The notes: generated by a model not told the origin, from the sequence alone. A stretch of 64,000 nucleotides of DNA from JAFGPL01 sp963781805 (GCA_963781805.1 CAWAHF010000004.1:6014001-6078000), one strand, 5' to 3'. Shown: positions 10,201 through 18,588, numbered from the stretch's first letter. Made by a program: numbers and translations.

Positions 10201-10917
10201 AATGGAGATCGGGAAATGGCTTACCTGATGTACCTTGCGGGTTTTGATGTGAAAGATGTCCATATGACGGATTTAATTGCCGGAAGGGAAACCCTTGAGG
10301 ATATAAATATGATTGTATTTGTAGGAGGTTTTTCAAATTCTGACGTGCTTGGGAGTGCAAAGGGCTGGGCCGGGGCATTTTTGTTCAATCCTGCTGCTAA
10401 AGCTGCCCTGGATAAATTTTATGCAAGACAGGATACTCTGAGCCTGGGAGTTTGCAATGGTTGCCAGTTAATGATTGAGTTAGGGCTTGTTACTCCTGAA
10501 CATGCTGAAATGCCAAAAATGTTGTTCAATGCATCCCATAAATTTGAATCGCATTTTTTAAATGTGAACATTTTAAAAAACCATTCGGTTATGCTGGAAT
10601 CTCTTGCAGGTTCAAGGTTGGGGATATGGGTAGCGCACGGAGAAGGTAAATTCAGCTTTCCCTATCCCGAAAAAAAATATCACATACCTATGAAATATTC
10701 TTACGACGGATATCCTGGAAATCCGAATGGTTCGGATTTTTCAGTTGCAAGCCTGTGTTCTGAGGATGGCCGTCATTTGGTTATGATGCCACATCTGGAG
10801 CGTGCCATTTATCCCTGGAATTGGGCCTATTATCCCGATGAACGAAAAAATGATGAAATTTCTCCCTGGGTTGAAGCGTTTGTTAATGCAAGAGAATGGA
10901 TTAAGAAAATTAAATAG
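7225..10917 (+). CDS. purL: Phosphoribosylformylglycinamidine synthase (large, single-chain PurL)
   Basis: Cytosolic enzyme of de novo purine synthesis that converts FGAR, glutamine and ATP to FGAM. At 1230 residues it is the long single-chain form, with an N-terminal domain, a FGAM synthase core (FSQVNSEHCRHKIF, ETHNFPTTVEPFNGAATGTGG) and a C-terminal class I glutaminase. The glutaminase nucleophile is Cys1077 (GVCNGCQLM) and the triad His is His1190 (MPHLERA). The C-terminal PWNWAYY.. is also typical. A -7-type box TACTTTTG lies at 7185-7192, 33 nt before the ATG, without a clear TTG element. The next gene follows after 22 bp and may be cotranscribed. Confidence 0.97.
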   Translation: MVTFYKTISELIYAVQTKNVLVQTEIEKLQWLFGEAELVQSARIDGFFIGPRREMITPWSTNAVEITQNMGIDGIARIEKFEKVKDKDTAHDPMLQRLYENLDQDLYTIKKIPEPVKYIEDITSYNVSEGLALNSDEIIYLENLSKKLGRKLTDSEIFGFSQVNSEHCRHKIFNGTFIIDKNQKKHSLFQLIKKTTQKNPNRVISAYKDNCAFIDGPVVEQFAPKTQDKSDYFEISEFKSVLSLKAETHNFPTTVEPFNGAATGTGGEIRDRIGGGKGAIPLAGTAVYMTSYPRLDGGRPWEKNIEERPWLYQTPEEILIKASNGASDFGNKFGQPLICGSVFTFGHNENGKKYSYDKVIMLAGGIGYGKEIDSLKDAPAPGDKIVLMGGDNYRIGMGGGAVSSVATGEYDNAIELNAVQRSNPEMQKRVVNAIRAMVELEKNPVVSIHDHGAGGHLNCLSELVEKTGGIIELDKLPIGDPTLSAKEIVGNESQERMGLVMKSKDTDLLKRIAERERAPMYVIGEATGDMQFTFKSEEKNIKPIDLQLEDMFGNPPRTVMIDSKTIQEFEDIHYDEEKLPEYLDMVLQLEGVGCKDWLTNKVDRSVTGKVAKQQSCGPGQLPLNNLGIAAIDYQGVKGIATSIGHAPVSGLVNPANGSILSIAEALTNIIWAPIEGGLKGISLSANWMWPCKNKGEDARLYEAVEAASKFADALEINIPTGKDSLSMTQKYKNGDMVLAPGTVIISAAGEVTNLRKAIEPVLKPVDDSYLVYIDFSSDELKLGGSSFGQVLNKLGKETPTVKNPSYFARAFEAVQQLILKEKILAGHDISAGGMITTLLEMCFSQPEIGLDVDLNELPEKDFIKILFSENPGILIQVEELQYIEDFLRKKNIDFNIIGNPVQKRKLTIYKGKREFAFDVDEMRDTWCRTSFLLDSNQCGQKLALERFMNFEKQYLYFEFPKKFSGKATELGIDLKRRTKTGIKGAIIREKGVNGDREMAYLMYLAGFDVKDVHMTDLIAGRETLEDINMIVFVGGFSNSDVLGSAKGWAGAFLFNPAAKAALDKFYARQDTLSLGVCNGCQLMIELGLVTPEHAEMPKMLFNASHKFESHFLNVNILKNHSVMLESLAGSRLGIWVAHGEGKFSFPYPEKKYHIPMKYSYDGYPGNPNGSDFSVASLCSEDGRHLVMMPHLERAIYPWNWAYYPDERKNDEISPWVEAFVNAREWIKKIK

Positions 10918-10939
10918 ATACAGAAAATTATTTGTTTTA

Positions 10940-11377
10940 ATGGAAAATAACATAAAAATTGCAGGAGTCTGGTATGGGGAACACACCTATGAAGATGAAC
11001 ATAGACCCGAACTAAAGGGAAAGAAATTGTGTTTCAGAATGACCCTGGAAGAACATGATGGCGATATATCAGGAGAATGTATTGATACTGAAGGGACCGG
11101 TGTTGTTAATGAACCAGGTTCAATTACCGGCTTTATCGATGAGGATGTGATTAGTCTTGTGAAATTATATCCTTCGTTTTATTTTCTTAATTATCAGGGA
11201 GAAATTGAAAAAATTGAAGAAAAATTACCTCCTGAAATTAACTATTCGGGTACCTATAATCCGGAATCTGATTCCTTCGAAGGTGATTGGTACGTGGTGT
11301 TTGAAGTGAAACAATTGACCTTTGCATTTGCGGAACAACTTGTTTCCGGTACCTGGTTTATGAAAAGAGAAAGTTAA
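10940..11377 (+). CDS. Conserved hypothetical protein, 145 aa
   Basis: A soluble acidic protein with no signal peptide and no family I recognise. The open frame extends upstream into purL, but the first ATG after the purL stop (MENNIKIAGVWYGEHTYE..) at 10940 is the sensible start. It begins 22 bp after purL, suggesting cotranscription. The sequence alternates hydrophobic and acidic residues (GVWYGEHTYEDEHRPELKGK, GVVNEPGSITGFIDEDVISL, GTWFMKRES), giving a beta-rich prediction like a small lipocalin or beta-barrel fold. That resemblance is only by pattern; no function is claimed. Confidence 0.75.
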   Translation: MENNIKIAGVWYGEHTYEDEHRPELKGKKLCFRMTLEEHDGDISGECIDTEGTGVVNEPGSITGFIDEDVISLVKLYPSFYFLNYQGEIEKIEEKLPPEINYSGTYNPESDSFEGDWYVVFEVKQLTFAFAEQLVSGTWFMKRES

Positions 11378-11407
11378 ATTACAAGATATTTTTTAAAGCA
11401 GAGAGGA

Positions 11408-12139
11408 ATGAGGTTAGGTTTAAATAAAAAATTCAATAAAATCAGACTCATCCTCAGGTATCTGTTCATCTTTTCCGGAATAATATTACTGGTCATGGTT
11501 ATTTATGCTTTCACTTCCGGACCATTTTGGCAATATTATCATCTTGGCACAAAAAATATCGATTACAGTTTTACTCCCGATTATATTATCCTTCTTGGCG
11601 GTTCGGGAATGCCGAGTGAATCAAATTTGATACGGTCGTATTATGCGTCGAAAATCGGACATGAAATCCCATGTGTTCCAATCATTGTGGCCCTTCCGGG
11701 GGATACTGCCGATTCAACCAGCTCTGTTATGCAGCTGGCTGATGATTTGATTCAACGGGGCATTCAATCAAATCGAATTTTGTTTGAATCGGAGGGAATC
11801 AATACACGGGCACAAGTGTTAAATATTAAATCCATTTTAAAAAATCTGGTTGACTCAGTAAAAATTGTCATTGTGACATCACCTGAACATATGCGTCGAA
11901 GCCTTTTATGTTTCAGAAAAGCGGGGTTTAAGTTTGTAGGGGGATATCCTGCATTTGAATATGCTATCGAATCTGATTTGACAGTGGAAAAGAGAGACCT
12001 GGGAGGAAGAAAATATGTTCCGGACATCAATAACAGTATCTCCCTTCGTTATCGTTTTTGGGTTCATCTGAAATATGAAATAACCATACTCAGAGAATAT
12101 ATTGCCCTGACATACTATAAAGTTAAGGGGTGGATTTAG
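11408..12139 (+). CDS. YdcF/SanA-like DUF218 membrane-anchored protein
   Basis: A 243-residue protein with one N-terminal membrane helix (about residues 17-37, LIFSGIILLVMVIYAF region) and a DUF218 domain. Family-typical blocks are PDYIILLGGSGMPSESNLIRS near residue 60, GDTADSTSSVMQLADDL, ESEGINTRAQVLN and TSPEHMRRSLLCFRKAGF. DUF218 proteins such as SanA and ElyC act in envelope integrity or envelope precursor metabolism; the exact reaction is unknown. It starts 30 bp after the preceding small gene and is the last gene before the insertion sequence. Confidence 0.8.
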   Translation: MRLGLNKKFNKIRLILRYLFIFSGIILLVMVIYAFTSGPFWQYYHLGTKNIDYSFTPDYIILLGGSGMPSESNLIRSYYASKIGHEIPCVPIIVALPGDTADSTSSVMQLADDLIQRGIQSNRILFESEGINTRAQVLNIKSILKNLVDSVKIVIVTSPEHMRRSLLCFRKAGFKFVGGYPAFEYAIESDLTVEKRDLGGRKYVPDINNSISLRYRFWVHLKYEITILREYIALTYYKVKGWI

Positions 12140-12198
12140 AAAGTAAACAGTAAACCGTAAGCAGTTGACTGATAATCTCTAAATAAGGTTGATCTTTT

Positions 12199-12206
12199 TA
12201 AATTTA
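12199..12206 (+). repeat. IS target-site duplication, left copy
   Basis: TAAATTTA directly abuts the left inverted repeat and recurs at 13426-13433. Eight bases fits the 8-9 bp duplications of IS256-family elements. The octamer is itself palindromic, so it could alternatively belong to the inverted repeats. Confidence 0.5.
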
Positions 12207-12230
12207 GGCGTAATAGACATTTCTAATGCT
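12207..12230 (+). repeat. IS left terminal inverted repeat
   Basis: Pairs with 13402-13425; mismatches are at position 4 and in a 4-nt internal block. An internal direct copy of its inner 20 nt lies at 12251-12270, likely a second transposase-binding site. Confidence 0.8.
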
Positions 12231-12421
12231 TTTTTTTATTGATTATTGAGTAATGGACATTTTTAATGCTTTTTATTTATTACTTTTTTTTAAATCCAAA
12301 GTTTATTTTAATATAATTGCACATCAGGTAAGCGGAAACAGGCTCTGCTGGGGAGCAACCTGTCAGGAATATCTTGATCGATCGAAGTATCAGAAGGCTG
12401 GCCAATGTCAGCTTTCTTTTA

Positions 12422-13350
12422 TTATGATACTTTGAGAGCAGATGCCTTGAAAAACCCATTTATAAACTTTTCTTTTCGTTTGCGACTTAGTCCGTTATGA
12501 TTACGCAATTTGTTTTTTAAGTCGGTAAATGTCCCTTCAAGTTGATTGTTTGTATTAGGTAAACCCAGTTCCATGTTGTCATACCAAGTAAATAAATATG
12601 CTTTATTTCTTTCCAAACTTCTATATGCACTTCGTAGTCTTTTATGAACATATCTGCTTTTTCCAGTTTCAGGATTAGTAGCCCTTTCGTTTACATATCC
12701 TTCCCACTTGGCATACCATTGATCAAGTGCACCGAAAAAACTTTCTTTATCAGTTTGTGTCAACAAATAAATAAGTTCTTTCAATTCAATCGAAGCCTGA
12801 ACCTTCGGTTTCCTGGTTATGTACCTGGTAATAATTGCCACTTGATGAAATTGGCACATTTGTATAGGGTAATCTTGCAACGCATGAAAAAGTCCTTTTC
12901 TTCCATCACACACAATCCCTTTGATATTTATTCCTTGTGATTTGAGATAATCAATACCTGTGACGTACTCTTTTATGGTCTCATATTTTACAAACTTCCA
13001 ATACAAATGTTGACCTTCGGTGCTTTTAAATACCATTACTCCAAAGTCTCTTCCAAAATAGGTGGTATCCATCATGATAATACTATCTTTTGCTTTATGG
13101 AAAGTTTGTTTTACTTCAACTTTATCAAGTCTTCGTTGGATTGTCCGAATAGAGACACCATATCGCTCTGACAGCTGAAGATAAGTTTGTTTCCCTTCAG
13201 TATATTCTTGCCAGAGAACTTGATTATTGATTCGATTTCCACCTAAAAACTGGCGGTTGCAGTCATAACACTTGTAGTTTTGAATGCCACGATTTGAGCC
13301 ATTTTTCTTCGTCCTTTTTGAACCACAGTAAATGCAAATTTTTTATTCAT
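12422..13350 (-). CDS. IS256-like transposase with N-terminal zinc ribbon, frame break near start
   Basis: DDE transposase. The reading frame is continuous from 13342 to the stop at 12422. It holds a zinc ribbon (CIYCGS..YKCYDC), a helix-turn-helix-like stretch (SERYGVSIRTIQRRLDK), the catalytic acids in MMDTTYFG, IVCDGRKGL and NNQLEGTFTDLKNK, and the CxxH-like MCQFHQ block typical of this group. In this frame there is no ATG before Met at 13075, which lies after the zinc ribbon. A plausible ATG exists at 13350 (MNKK) one frame away, separated by a run of six A. A -1 slip, or one extra A in the transcript, would join MNKK to ICIYCGSK and give about 309 residues. It is therefore either programmed slippage or an inactivating one-base deletion. 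Confidence 0.75.
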
Positions 13351-13401
13351 CGCTTTCAAATCCACCAAAACTATATTGTTATTGGCTTTATTATGCATAT
13401 G

Positions 13402-13425
13402 AGCATTAATTTTGTCTATTAAGCC
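13402..13425 (-). repeat. IS right terminal inverted repeat
   Basis: Counterpart of 12207-12230. It is followed by TAAATTTA at 13426-13433, the second copy of the putative target duplication. Confidence 0.8.
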
Positions 13426-13503
13426 TAAATTTATTTTAACAGAAAGATATAAAACATTTTGCGGTTACTTACCGTGCTACTACTGCAACTGCCTCTGCAA
13501 CTT

Positions 13504-14496
13504 CTATTTAACCGGATAATAAATCCTCGTAAGCCACTTTGATGTATCAGGTTCGGAGGAGGGATCCGTTACATAAAATTCCATGGGTGAACCGTTACTT
13601 TCCATTCCCATTTTCATAACCCAGTCTTGAATGGCATTATGAGCTTTTCCCAGGTTATCATAAAATCCATAATAATCAACCGATGCAGCTTTTGAAGAAT
13701 TGAATGTTCCAGAGTTGATATTCCCCTTCGAAGCTATAATTTTGTTTACAGGGATACCCATTTCAAGGTCAATCTCGCCATTATCAATATTATGATAGAT
13801 TGCGTATGGAGCGTTTGTCATTTCTGCTCCCGATGACCGAATATATTTCATCAGTTTGCCATAAGCGTTTGTCATTACCTGACTTACATCATCCCAGGAG
13901 CAGTTTTGCCGGATACTGACATAATTAAAATCTTTTAATTCTCTGATTTCAACGTTATAAGGTGACAATGTATGTACAAGACTATCAAGATTTTTCAATC
14001 CTTTCTCATAATCTCCGCCAACATATTTATTCATCATCAATCCAAAATACTTTAAAAAGGGATTCTTGCCCATATCAGCATCGAAACCCCACGTTACGTG
14101 AGTTCCGCTATCCGTTTTTTGAAACAGGTAATATCCATTTGAAATACCCTGTTTCATAAAATCCATTTCCACAGAAATGGAATCGTAAGGGTGTGAATAT
14201 AAGATAGTTAATTTTCCATCACCAACATTTTTATTTGTGCTGTTCCAGGAATAGGATGCACCTGTACCTGAAAGCGGTCCTGAATATTCAAGTTTCATTG
14301 CAGGATCCAGTCTGTGCCATGGAGACCATTCTTCCCAATTATGCAAATTATTTACCTGTTCAAAGAGCACTTCCTGAGGTGCATTTATAGTCAATGATCT
14401 TTCAACATGAGCTTTGGAAGGTAGGATAAGACCAACGATGACGATTAATACCACCAGAATAATTATTCCAAGCAGAATTCTTAAAAATGTTTTCAT
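13504..14496 (-). CDS. SRPBCC family protein with C-terminal GyrI-like domain
   Basis: A 330-residue protein with an N-terminal membrane helix (MKTFLRILLGIIILVVLIVIVGLILP), an SRPBCC/polyketide cyclase-like domain at about 30-175 (SLTINAPQEVLFEQVNNLHN.. WSPWHRLDP) and a GyrI-like small-molecule binding domain at about 185-330 (the AraC effector-binding fold). The combination is common in Bacteroidota. It presumably binds a hydrophobic ligand at the membrane; the ligand is unknown. It stands alone between the IS and the RAYT gene. Confidence 0.8.
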   Translation of the reverse strand: MKTFLRILLGIIILVVLIVIVGLILPSKAHVERSLTINAPQEVLFEQVNNLHNWEEWSPWHRLDPAMKLEYSGPLSGTGASYSWNSTNKNVGDGKLTILYSHPYDSISVEMDFMKQGISNGYYLFQKTDSGTHVTWGFDADMGKNPFLKYFGLMMNKYVGGDYEKGLKNLDSLVHTLSPYNVEIRELKDFNYVSIRQNCSWDDVSQVMTNAYGKLMKYIRSSGAEMTNAPYAIYHNIDNGEIDLEMGIPVNKIIASKGNINSGTFNSSKAASVDYYGFYDNLGKAHNAIQDWVMKMGMESNGSPMEFYVTDPSSEPDTSKWLTRIYYPVK

Positions 14497-14543
14497 AGGG
14501 TTTATGTTTTATTTAGAATAAATAAAGATAAATATAACACAGA

Positions 14544-14576
14544 AACTTTCCAAAAGTTTCAAACTTTTGGAAAGTT
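14544..14576. repeat. RAYT-associated palindrome, copy 1
   Basis: AACTTTCCAAAAGTTT and its exact reverse complement separated by a single C. It lies 32 nt before the RAYT start and is almost identical to the copy at 15234-15266, which differs only in the centre base. Confidence 0.85.
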
Positions 14577-14608
14577 GAAAAGTTTGTATATTTGAAAAAA
14601 CCAATGCA

Positions 14609-15217
14609 ATGCTAAATCCGGATCAAATTTATCACATGTATAATCATGCTAATGGGACAGAAAGTTTATTCAGGAATGAAGATAATTTCAGCTATTTTCT
14701 CCAGAGATTTGACAATTATATTAGCCTGGTAGCTTATACATTTGCATATTGTCTGATGCCAAATCATTTTCATTTTTTAGTAAAAATAAAAGATGAAAAA
14801 ACTATAATTGATAGTGCTTTCCAAAAGTTTGGAACTTTTGGAAAGCTGACGATTCAAGAATTTGTAAGCAAGCAGTTTTCGAATCTGTTTAGTTCCTATA
14901 CTCAGTCTTACAACAAAGTATATTTCCGAAAGGGTAGTTTATTTATACCTAATTTTAAGTACAATCAAATTGATAATTCTAAATATTTATCGAATGTAAT
15001 AGTTTATATCCATATGAATCCCGTTTTACATGGATTTGTTAAAAAACCTGAAGAATGGAAATATTCATCTTTCAATGCATTTTCGGGAGAAAAGAAAACA
15101 AAAATCTCAATTAATGAGGTCATGGATGAAATTAAAACAACACGTTTTGATTTTATCAAATTGCACAATCTTCATGACGCAGAGAAATTTTCTTTAGATA
15201 TGAGTTTGATGTATTGA
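14609..15217 (+). CDS. REP-associated tyrosine transposase (RAYT), Y1/IS200-like
   Basis: A 202-residue HUH-type single-strand DNA nuclease. The Y1 fold signatures are present: YHMYNHANG at residues 8-16, the metal-binding HxH in CLMPNHFHFLVK, and YIHMNPVLHGFVKKPEEWKY with the usual catalytic-tyrosine region before it. RAYTs are single-copy chromosomal relatives of IS200/IS605 transposases that act on REP-like hairpins. This one is bracketed by two nearly identical 33-nt palindromes and carries a third inside its own coding sequence at 14816-14846, translated as part of SAFQKFGTFGKL. That linkage between nuclease and palindrome supports activity on these hairpins. Confidence 0.88.
   Translation: MLNPDQIYHMYNHANGTESLFRNEDNFSYFLQRFDNYISLVAYTFAYCLMPNHFHFLVKIKDEKTIIDSAFQKFGTFGKLTIQEFVSKQFSNLFSSYTQSYNKVYFRKGSLFIPNFKYNQIDNSKYLSNVIVYIHMNPVLHGFVKKPEEWKYSSFNAFSGEKKTKISINEVMDEIKTTRFDFIKLHNLHDAEKFSLDMSLMY
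14816..14846. repeat. RAYT-associated palindrome, copy inside the gene
   Basis: GCTTTCCAAAAGTTT, G, GAACTTTTGGAAAGC: the same core (CTTTCCAAAAGTT..ACTTTTGGAAAG) as the two flanking copies, in frame within the RAYT coding sequence. Confidence 0.8.
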
Positions 15218-15233
15218 TATACTCTTAATTTAT

Positions 15234-15266
15234 AACTTTCCAAAAGTTTTAAACTTTTGGAAAGTT
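15234..15266. repeat. RAYT-associated palindrome, copy 3
   Basis: AACTTTCCAAAAGTTT, T, and the reverse complement. It lies 16 nt after the RAYT stop and directly abuts the end of the leftward polymerase gene, where it could also act as a terminator-like hairpin. Confidence 0.85.
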
Positions 15267-15267
15267 C

Positions 15268-18210
15268 CTAATACCTCGGATCTTTCTTATAAGGCAACTT
15301 TGCCATCTTTTTCACTTCGATACTGGGGAACCCGAATTCTTCGACTACTTTGCCCAGAATCAGATATACACCATAACCTCTGAACGCATATTGTTTCAAC
15401 GAATCGGGAAAATTAACCGTATCAAAAAACTCGCCGGTGGTGTCGAGAAAGCAACCGAAATGCATCCATTCCCCTTTTGAAGTCCTGACATTTTTTATGG
15501 TAACCAGGTTTCCAAGAATGCGTATTTCTTTGCCGATATAATGTATCAGATCTTTTGCCAGAATATTTCCTCTGAATCCGGTTTCCAGCATATCGAAACC
15601 AGTGACCGATACAGAAAATCCCAACAGTTCAATCTCATCATAGGCATCTTCTATCTGGCTCTGTTCAAGTTCCGGAAGAGTAAATTCTTTGGTCTTCTCA
15701 TAAAACAACTGGTTATTTTTCGGCTCTTTTTCATTCTTTCCCAGCAACATATGTCCTTCCCAAAGCAGTTGCTTTTTTGTTTTTCCGGTAAATCTGAATG
15801 CGTCAAGCCTGATGAGGGTTACAAGCTGTTCGTTACCAATGGGAATGCGATGGACAAAATCTTCGAGACTGGTATATTTCCCGTTTTTTTCTCTCTCTTC
15901 AGGTATAGCTTCAGCTATCTTGGAATCAAGATTTTGAATATGCACAAACCCCAGGTAAATATCTGTCCCTGAAATGCTTGTCGTGAGCATACTGTGGTTC
16001 ACACACGGAAGGCAAATATTCCCGCCACACCGCCGGGCTTCGTTTACATACACCCAGGTACGGTAGAATCCTCCGAAATTATTGATAACAGCCACCATAA
16101 ATTCAAGCGGGAAATAGGTTTTGAGATACAGACTTTGATAACTCTCCACAGCATAGGACGCCGAGTGTGCCTTGGAAAAGGCATATCCGGCAAATGAGGC
16201 AACCTGCCGCCATACCTCTGCAGCAAGTTCATCGGAGTATCCGCGTTCTTTGCAATTGGAAAAGAATTTCTCTTTTATCCGTCCAAACTCTTTTTTCGAG
16301 CGGAATTTTCCTGCCATGGCCCTGCGCAGGATGTCTGCATCTGACAGGTCAAGGCCGGCAAAATGGTGACATATTTTAATCACATCTTCCTGGTAGACCA
16401 TCACTCCGAAGGTTTCTTTCAACTGTTCTTCCATCACCGGATGCAGGTATTGGAAATTCCCCTGACTGTGAAATCGTTTAATATATTCTTTCATCATTCC
16501 CGATTTGGCTACTCCCGGACGGATAATTGAACTGGCAGCCACCAGGCTGAGGTAATTGTCGCACCGGAGCTTTTTCAGCAATCCACGCATGGCAGGACTT
16601 TCGATGTAAAAACACCCGTTCGTCTCACCAATGTAAAGCATTTCATTTATTTTCGGATCTTCCTTGAATTTGCGGATCTGATGGACATCCACTTTTATTC
16701 CCCTGTTTTTGCGGATAATATCTACACTTTCGTTGATATGACCGATACCTCGCTGGCTTAGAATATCCAGTTTTTCATAACCGATAGATTCCGCCACATA
16801 CATGTCGAACTGGGTAGTTGGGAAACCCTTAGGAGGAAGATCGAGCGCAGTATAACAGGTTACAGGTTCCTCTGAAATGATGATACCTCCGGCGTGTATG
16901 CTGCGTATATTGGGAAAATCCATCAGACGGTTTCCAACTTCAAAAAGTTGTTCGGTAATGCTGTTCCTGTTGCTTTCAGCGCCGGGATTATCAGCCAGGC
17001 TGTCGATTTCTTCCTTCGGCAATCCGTACACTTTTCCCAATTCGCGAAAGATGGCCCTGTCTTTGAAAGTTGAGATGGTTCCAATCAGCGCAGTGTGCCT
17101 GGTTCCATATCGCTTGAAAATATAATCCTGTACTTCTTCACGATCTTTCCATGAATAGTCGATGTCGAAATCGGGAGGAGAACTGCGTTTCGGATTAATA
17201 AACCGCTCGAAATAAAGGTCCAGTTCAATAGGATCAACATCGGTTATTTTCAGGCAATAAGCTACGATGCTGTTGGCTCCGCTGCCTCTCCCAACATGAT
17301 AAAACCCCCTGCTCATGGAGTATCTGATGATATCCCACGTAATCAGAAAATAGGCTGAAAAACCCAGTTTATCAATTACTTCAAGTTCGTGATTCACCCT
17401 TTTCAATGCTTCTTTATTGTTTTTACCATACCGGTAATCGAGTCCGTCACGGGCAAGTTTTTCGAGCAGCAGCTTATCATCATAACGGTTGCCGGTAAAA
17501 GTCTGTTTATTTTTAATGGTGCTGAAATCAAAATCTATTTCACAATCTTTGAGAAGCTGTTTGGTATTCCTTACCAGTTCGGGATAGTCTTCATACATGA
17601 TATCGATAAAATCAGGAGGCAGGAATTGTTCTTTGGGCGAGGCCAACTGTTCAGGTGTAAGTTTTGAGAGTAGGGTGTTGTGCCCTATTGCCCGCAAATG
17701 TTTGTGCAACTCATAATCGGATTCATTCATAAAAGTAACCGGATGAAATGCCACAAGCCTGTCCTGACGGTATCTCAGTTTCGAAGTTGCCAGTTTTTTC
17801 AGTTCGTGAGGCTGCACACCAATATACTCGTTTTCCTGTAATTTCAATAGTACTCCGGAATGGTAAGGAAAAATAACATATGCATGGTTAAATTGCGGAG
17901 GATTTGAAGGCAATGGTGTTTCGGTAAGATTATGATGCGTAAGAAATTTGTTGATTTCCTGGAACCCCTTATTGTTTATGGCAATTGCAGTGTACAACAG
18001 CCAGTGTTCGCTATTTCTGAACTCAATGCCGGCAATGGGTTTAATTCCGTTTAGCCTGCACTCCTTCACAAAATCAATAGTGCCCATGCTGTTGTTGATA
18101 TCGGTGAGGGCAAGCGTTTCAATATGGTTTTTTCTTGCCTCTGCAACCAGCCCTTCAATAGAAATGGTACCGTACCGCAGACTATAATATGAGTGACAGT
18201 TCAGATACAT
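15268..18210 (-). CDS. DNA polymerase III alpha subunit, short error-prone (DnaE2/ImuC) type
   Basis: A 980-residue C-family DNA polymerase. The PHP domain is at the N-terminus (MYLNCHSYYSLRYGTISIEG). The catalytic palm carries PDFDIDYSW near residue 345 and GRGSGANS just before it. A C-terminal OB-fold (IRILGNLVTIKNVRTSKGEW) ends the protein. It is clearly shorter than replicative DnaE (about 1150 residues or more) and lacks its long tail, which fits the translesion DnaE2/ImuC class. The start MYLNCHSYYSLR is family-typical. A 17-nt palindrome at 18213-18229, immediately before the start codon, is identical to one upstream of the Y-family polymerase gene at 30863-30879. That suggests shared repression and joint function in mutagenic repair. 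Confidence 0.88.
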   Translation of the reverse strand: MYLNCHSYYSLRYGTISIEGLVAEARKNHIETLALTDINNSMGTIDFVKECRLNGIKPIAGIEFRNSEHWLLYTAIAINNKGFQEINKFLTHHNLTETPLPSNPPQFNHAYVIFPYHSGVLLKLQENEYIGVQPHELKKLATSKLRYRQDRLVAFHPVTFMNESDYELHKHLRAIGHNTLLSKLTPEQLASPKEQFLPPDFIDIMYEDYPELVRNTKQLLKDCEIDFDFSTIKNKQTFTGNRYDDKLLLEKLARDGLDYRYGKNNKEALKRVNHELEVIDKLGFSAYFLITWDIIRYSMSRGFYHVGRGSGANSIVAYCLKITDVDPIELDLYFERFINPKRSSPPDFDIDYSWKDREEVQDYIFKRYGTRHTALIGTISTFKDRAIFRELGKVYGLPKEEIDSLADNPGAESNRNSITEQLFEVGNRLMDFPNIRSIHAGGIIISEEPVTCYTALDLPPKGFPTTQFDMYVAESIGYEKLDILSQRGIGHINESVDIIRKNRGIKVDVHQIRKFKEDPKINEMLYIGETNGCFYIESPAMRGLLKKLRCDNYLSLVAASSIIRPGVAKSGMMKEYIKRFHSQGNFQYLHPVMEEQLKETFGVMVYQEDVIKICHHFAGLDLSDADILRRAMAGKFRSKKEFGRIKEKFFSNCKERGYSDELAAEVWRQVASFAGYAFSKAHSASYAVESYQSLYLKTYFPLEFMVAVINNFGGFYRTWVYVNEARRCGGNICLPCVNHSMLTTSISGTDIYLGFVHIQNLDSKIAEAIPEEREKNGKYTSLEDFVHRIPIGNEQLVTLIRLDAFRFTGKTKKQLLWEGHMLLGKNEKEPKNNQLFYEKTKEFTLPELEQSQIEDAYDEIELLGFSVSVTGFDMLETGFRGNILAKDLIHYIGKEIRILGNLVTIKNVRTSKGEWMHFGCFLDTTGEFFDTVNFPDSLKQYAFRGYGVYLILGKVVEEFGFPSIEVKKMAKLPYKKDPRY

Positions 18211-18588
18211 AATGATTATATTATAATCAAAATATAAGACTAAAAAATAATCATTTTTTTAAAATCATGCAAGCGAAATTATATTTTTAAGTAATCTTCC
18301 CCCCTTTCTTAAAAAGGATTTCCTTCCGTCCCCTACAGGGATGATACACGCACATTCGCATACCATATACTATTTGTGGAAGGGTCAGAAAAACGAAAAC
18401 ATAAAAACTGAAAAAATGATTCATGCTACAGGGGGACCCAGACGGATGCAAGGTCGGTTCATCGGAGCAAACCTGGTATATTGCTTTCTGCTTCATTAAT
18501 ATAGCCCTGTTGAAAACCTTTTCATATCTTTTTTGTCAGAAATTATTCTATCGGTTTTCACATCCTTAAATTTGAAAAAAATTAAATT
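18211..18588. other. Divergent intergenic region
   Basis: A 378-bp gap between the leftward polymerase gene and the rightward helicase gene. It contains the 17-nt operator at 18213-18229 and a -7-like box TAAATTTG at 18567-18574 directed at the helicase. No tRNA, conserved RNA or convincing small gene was seen. Confidence 0.55.
18213..18229. promoter_or_regulatory. Putative SOS-like operator upstream of dnaE2-type gene
   Basis: TGATTATATTATAATCA, perfect 8-nt arms around a central T, two bases before the start codon. The identical 17-mer lies upstream of the Y-family polymerase gene. The candidate binding protein is the S24 repressor at 31658-32479. Confidence 0.65.

Larger units (their letters stand above)
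12207..13425 (-). mobile_element. Insertion sequence, IS256-like with Zn-ribbon transposase, about 1.22 kb
   Basis: Bounded by imperfect 24-nt inverted repeats: 12207-12230 (GGCGTAATAGACATTTCTAA..) and 13402-13425 (GGCTTAATAGACAAAATTAA.. read on the minus strand), 19 of 24 identical. An 8-bp TAAATTTA follows each end. It contains a single leftward transposase gene. A 20-nt piece of the left end (TAATRGACATTTYTAATGCT) is repeated at 12251-12270, exactly 40 bp inside the first copy. It interrupts the region between the DUF218 gene and the SRPBCC gene. Confidence 0.85.

Noticed and set aside
12253..12435. Rightward 60-aa open frame in the IS left end
   Set aside because: It lies in AT-rich non-coding DNA of the insertion sequence, overlaps the internal end repeat and has no protein-like composition.
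15541..15972. Rightward 143-aa open frame opposite the DnaE-type gene
   Set aside because: Antisense shadow of a strongly supported coding sequence.
18287..18496. Leftward 69-aa open frame between polymerase and helicase genes
   Set aside because: No ribosome binding or promoter signal, unusual composition, and no similarity recognised.
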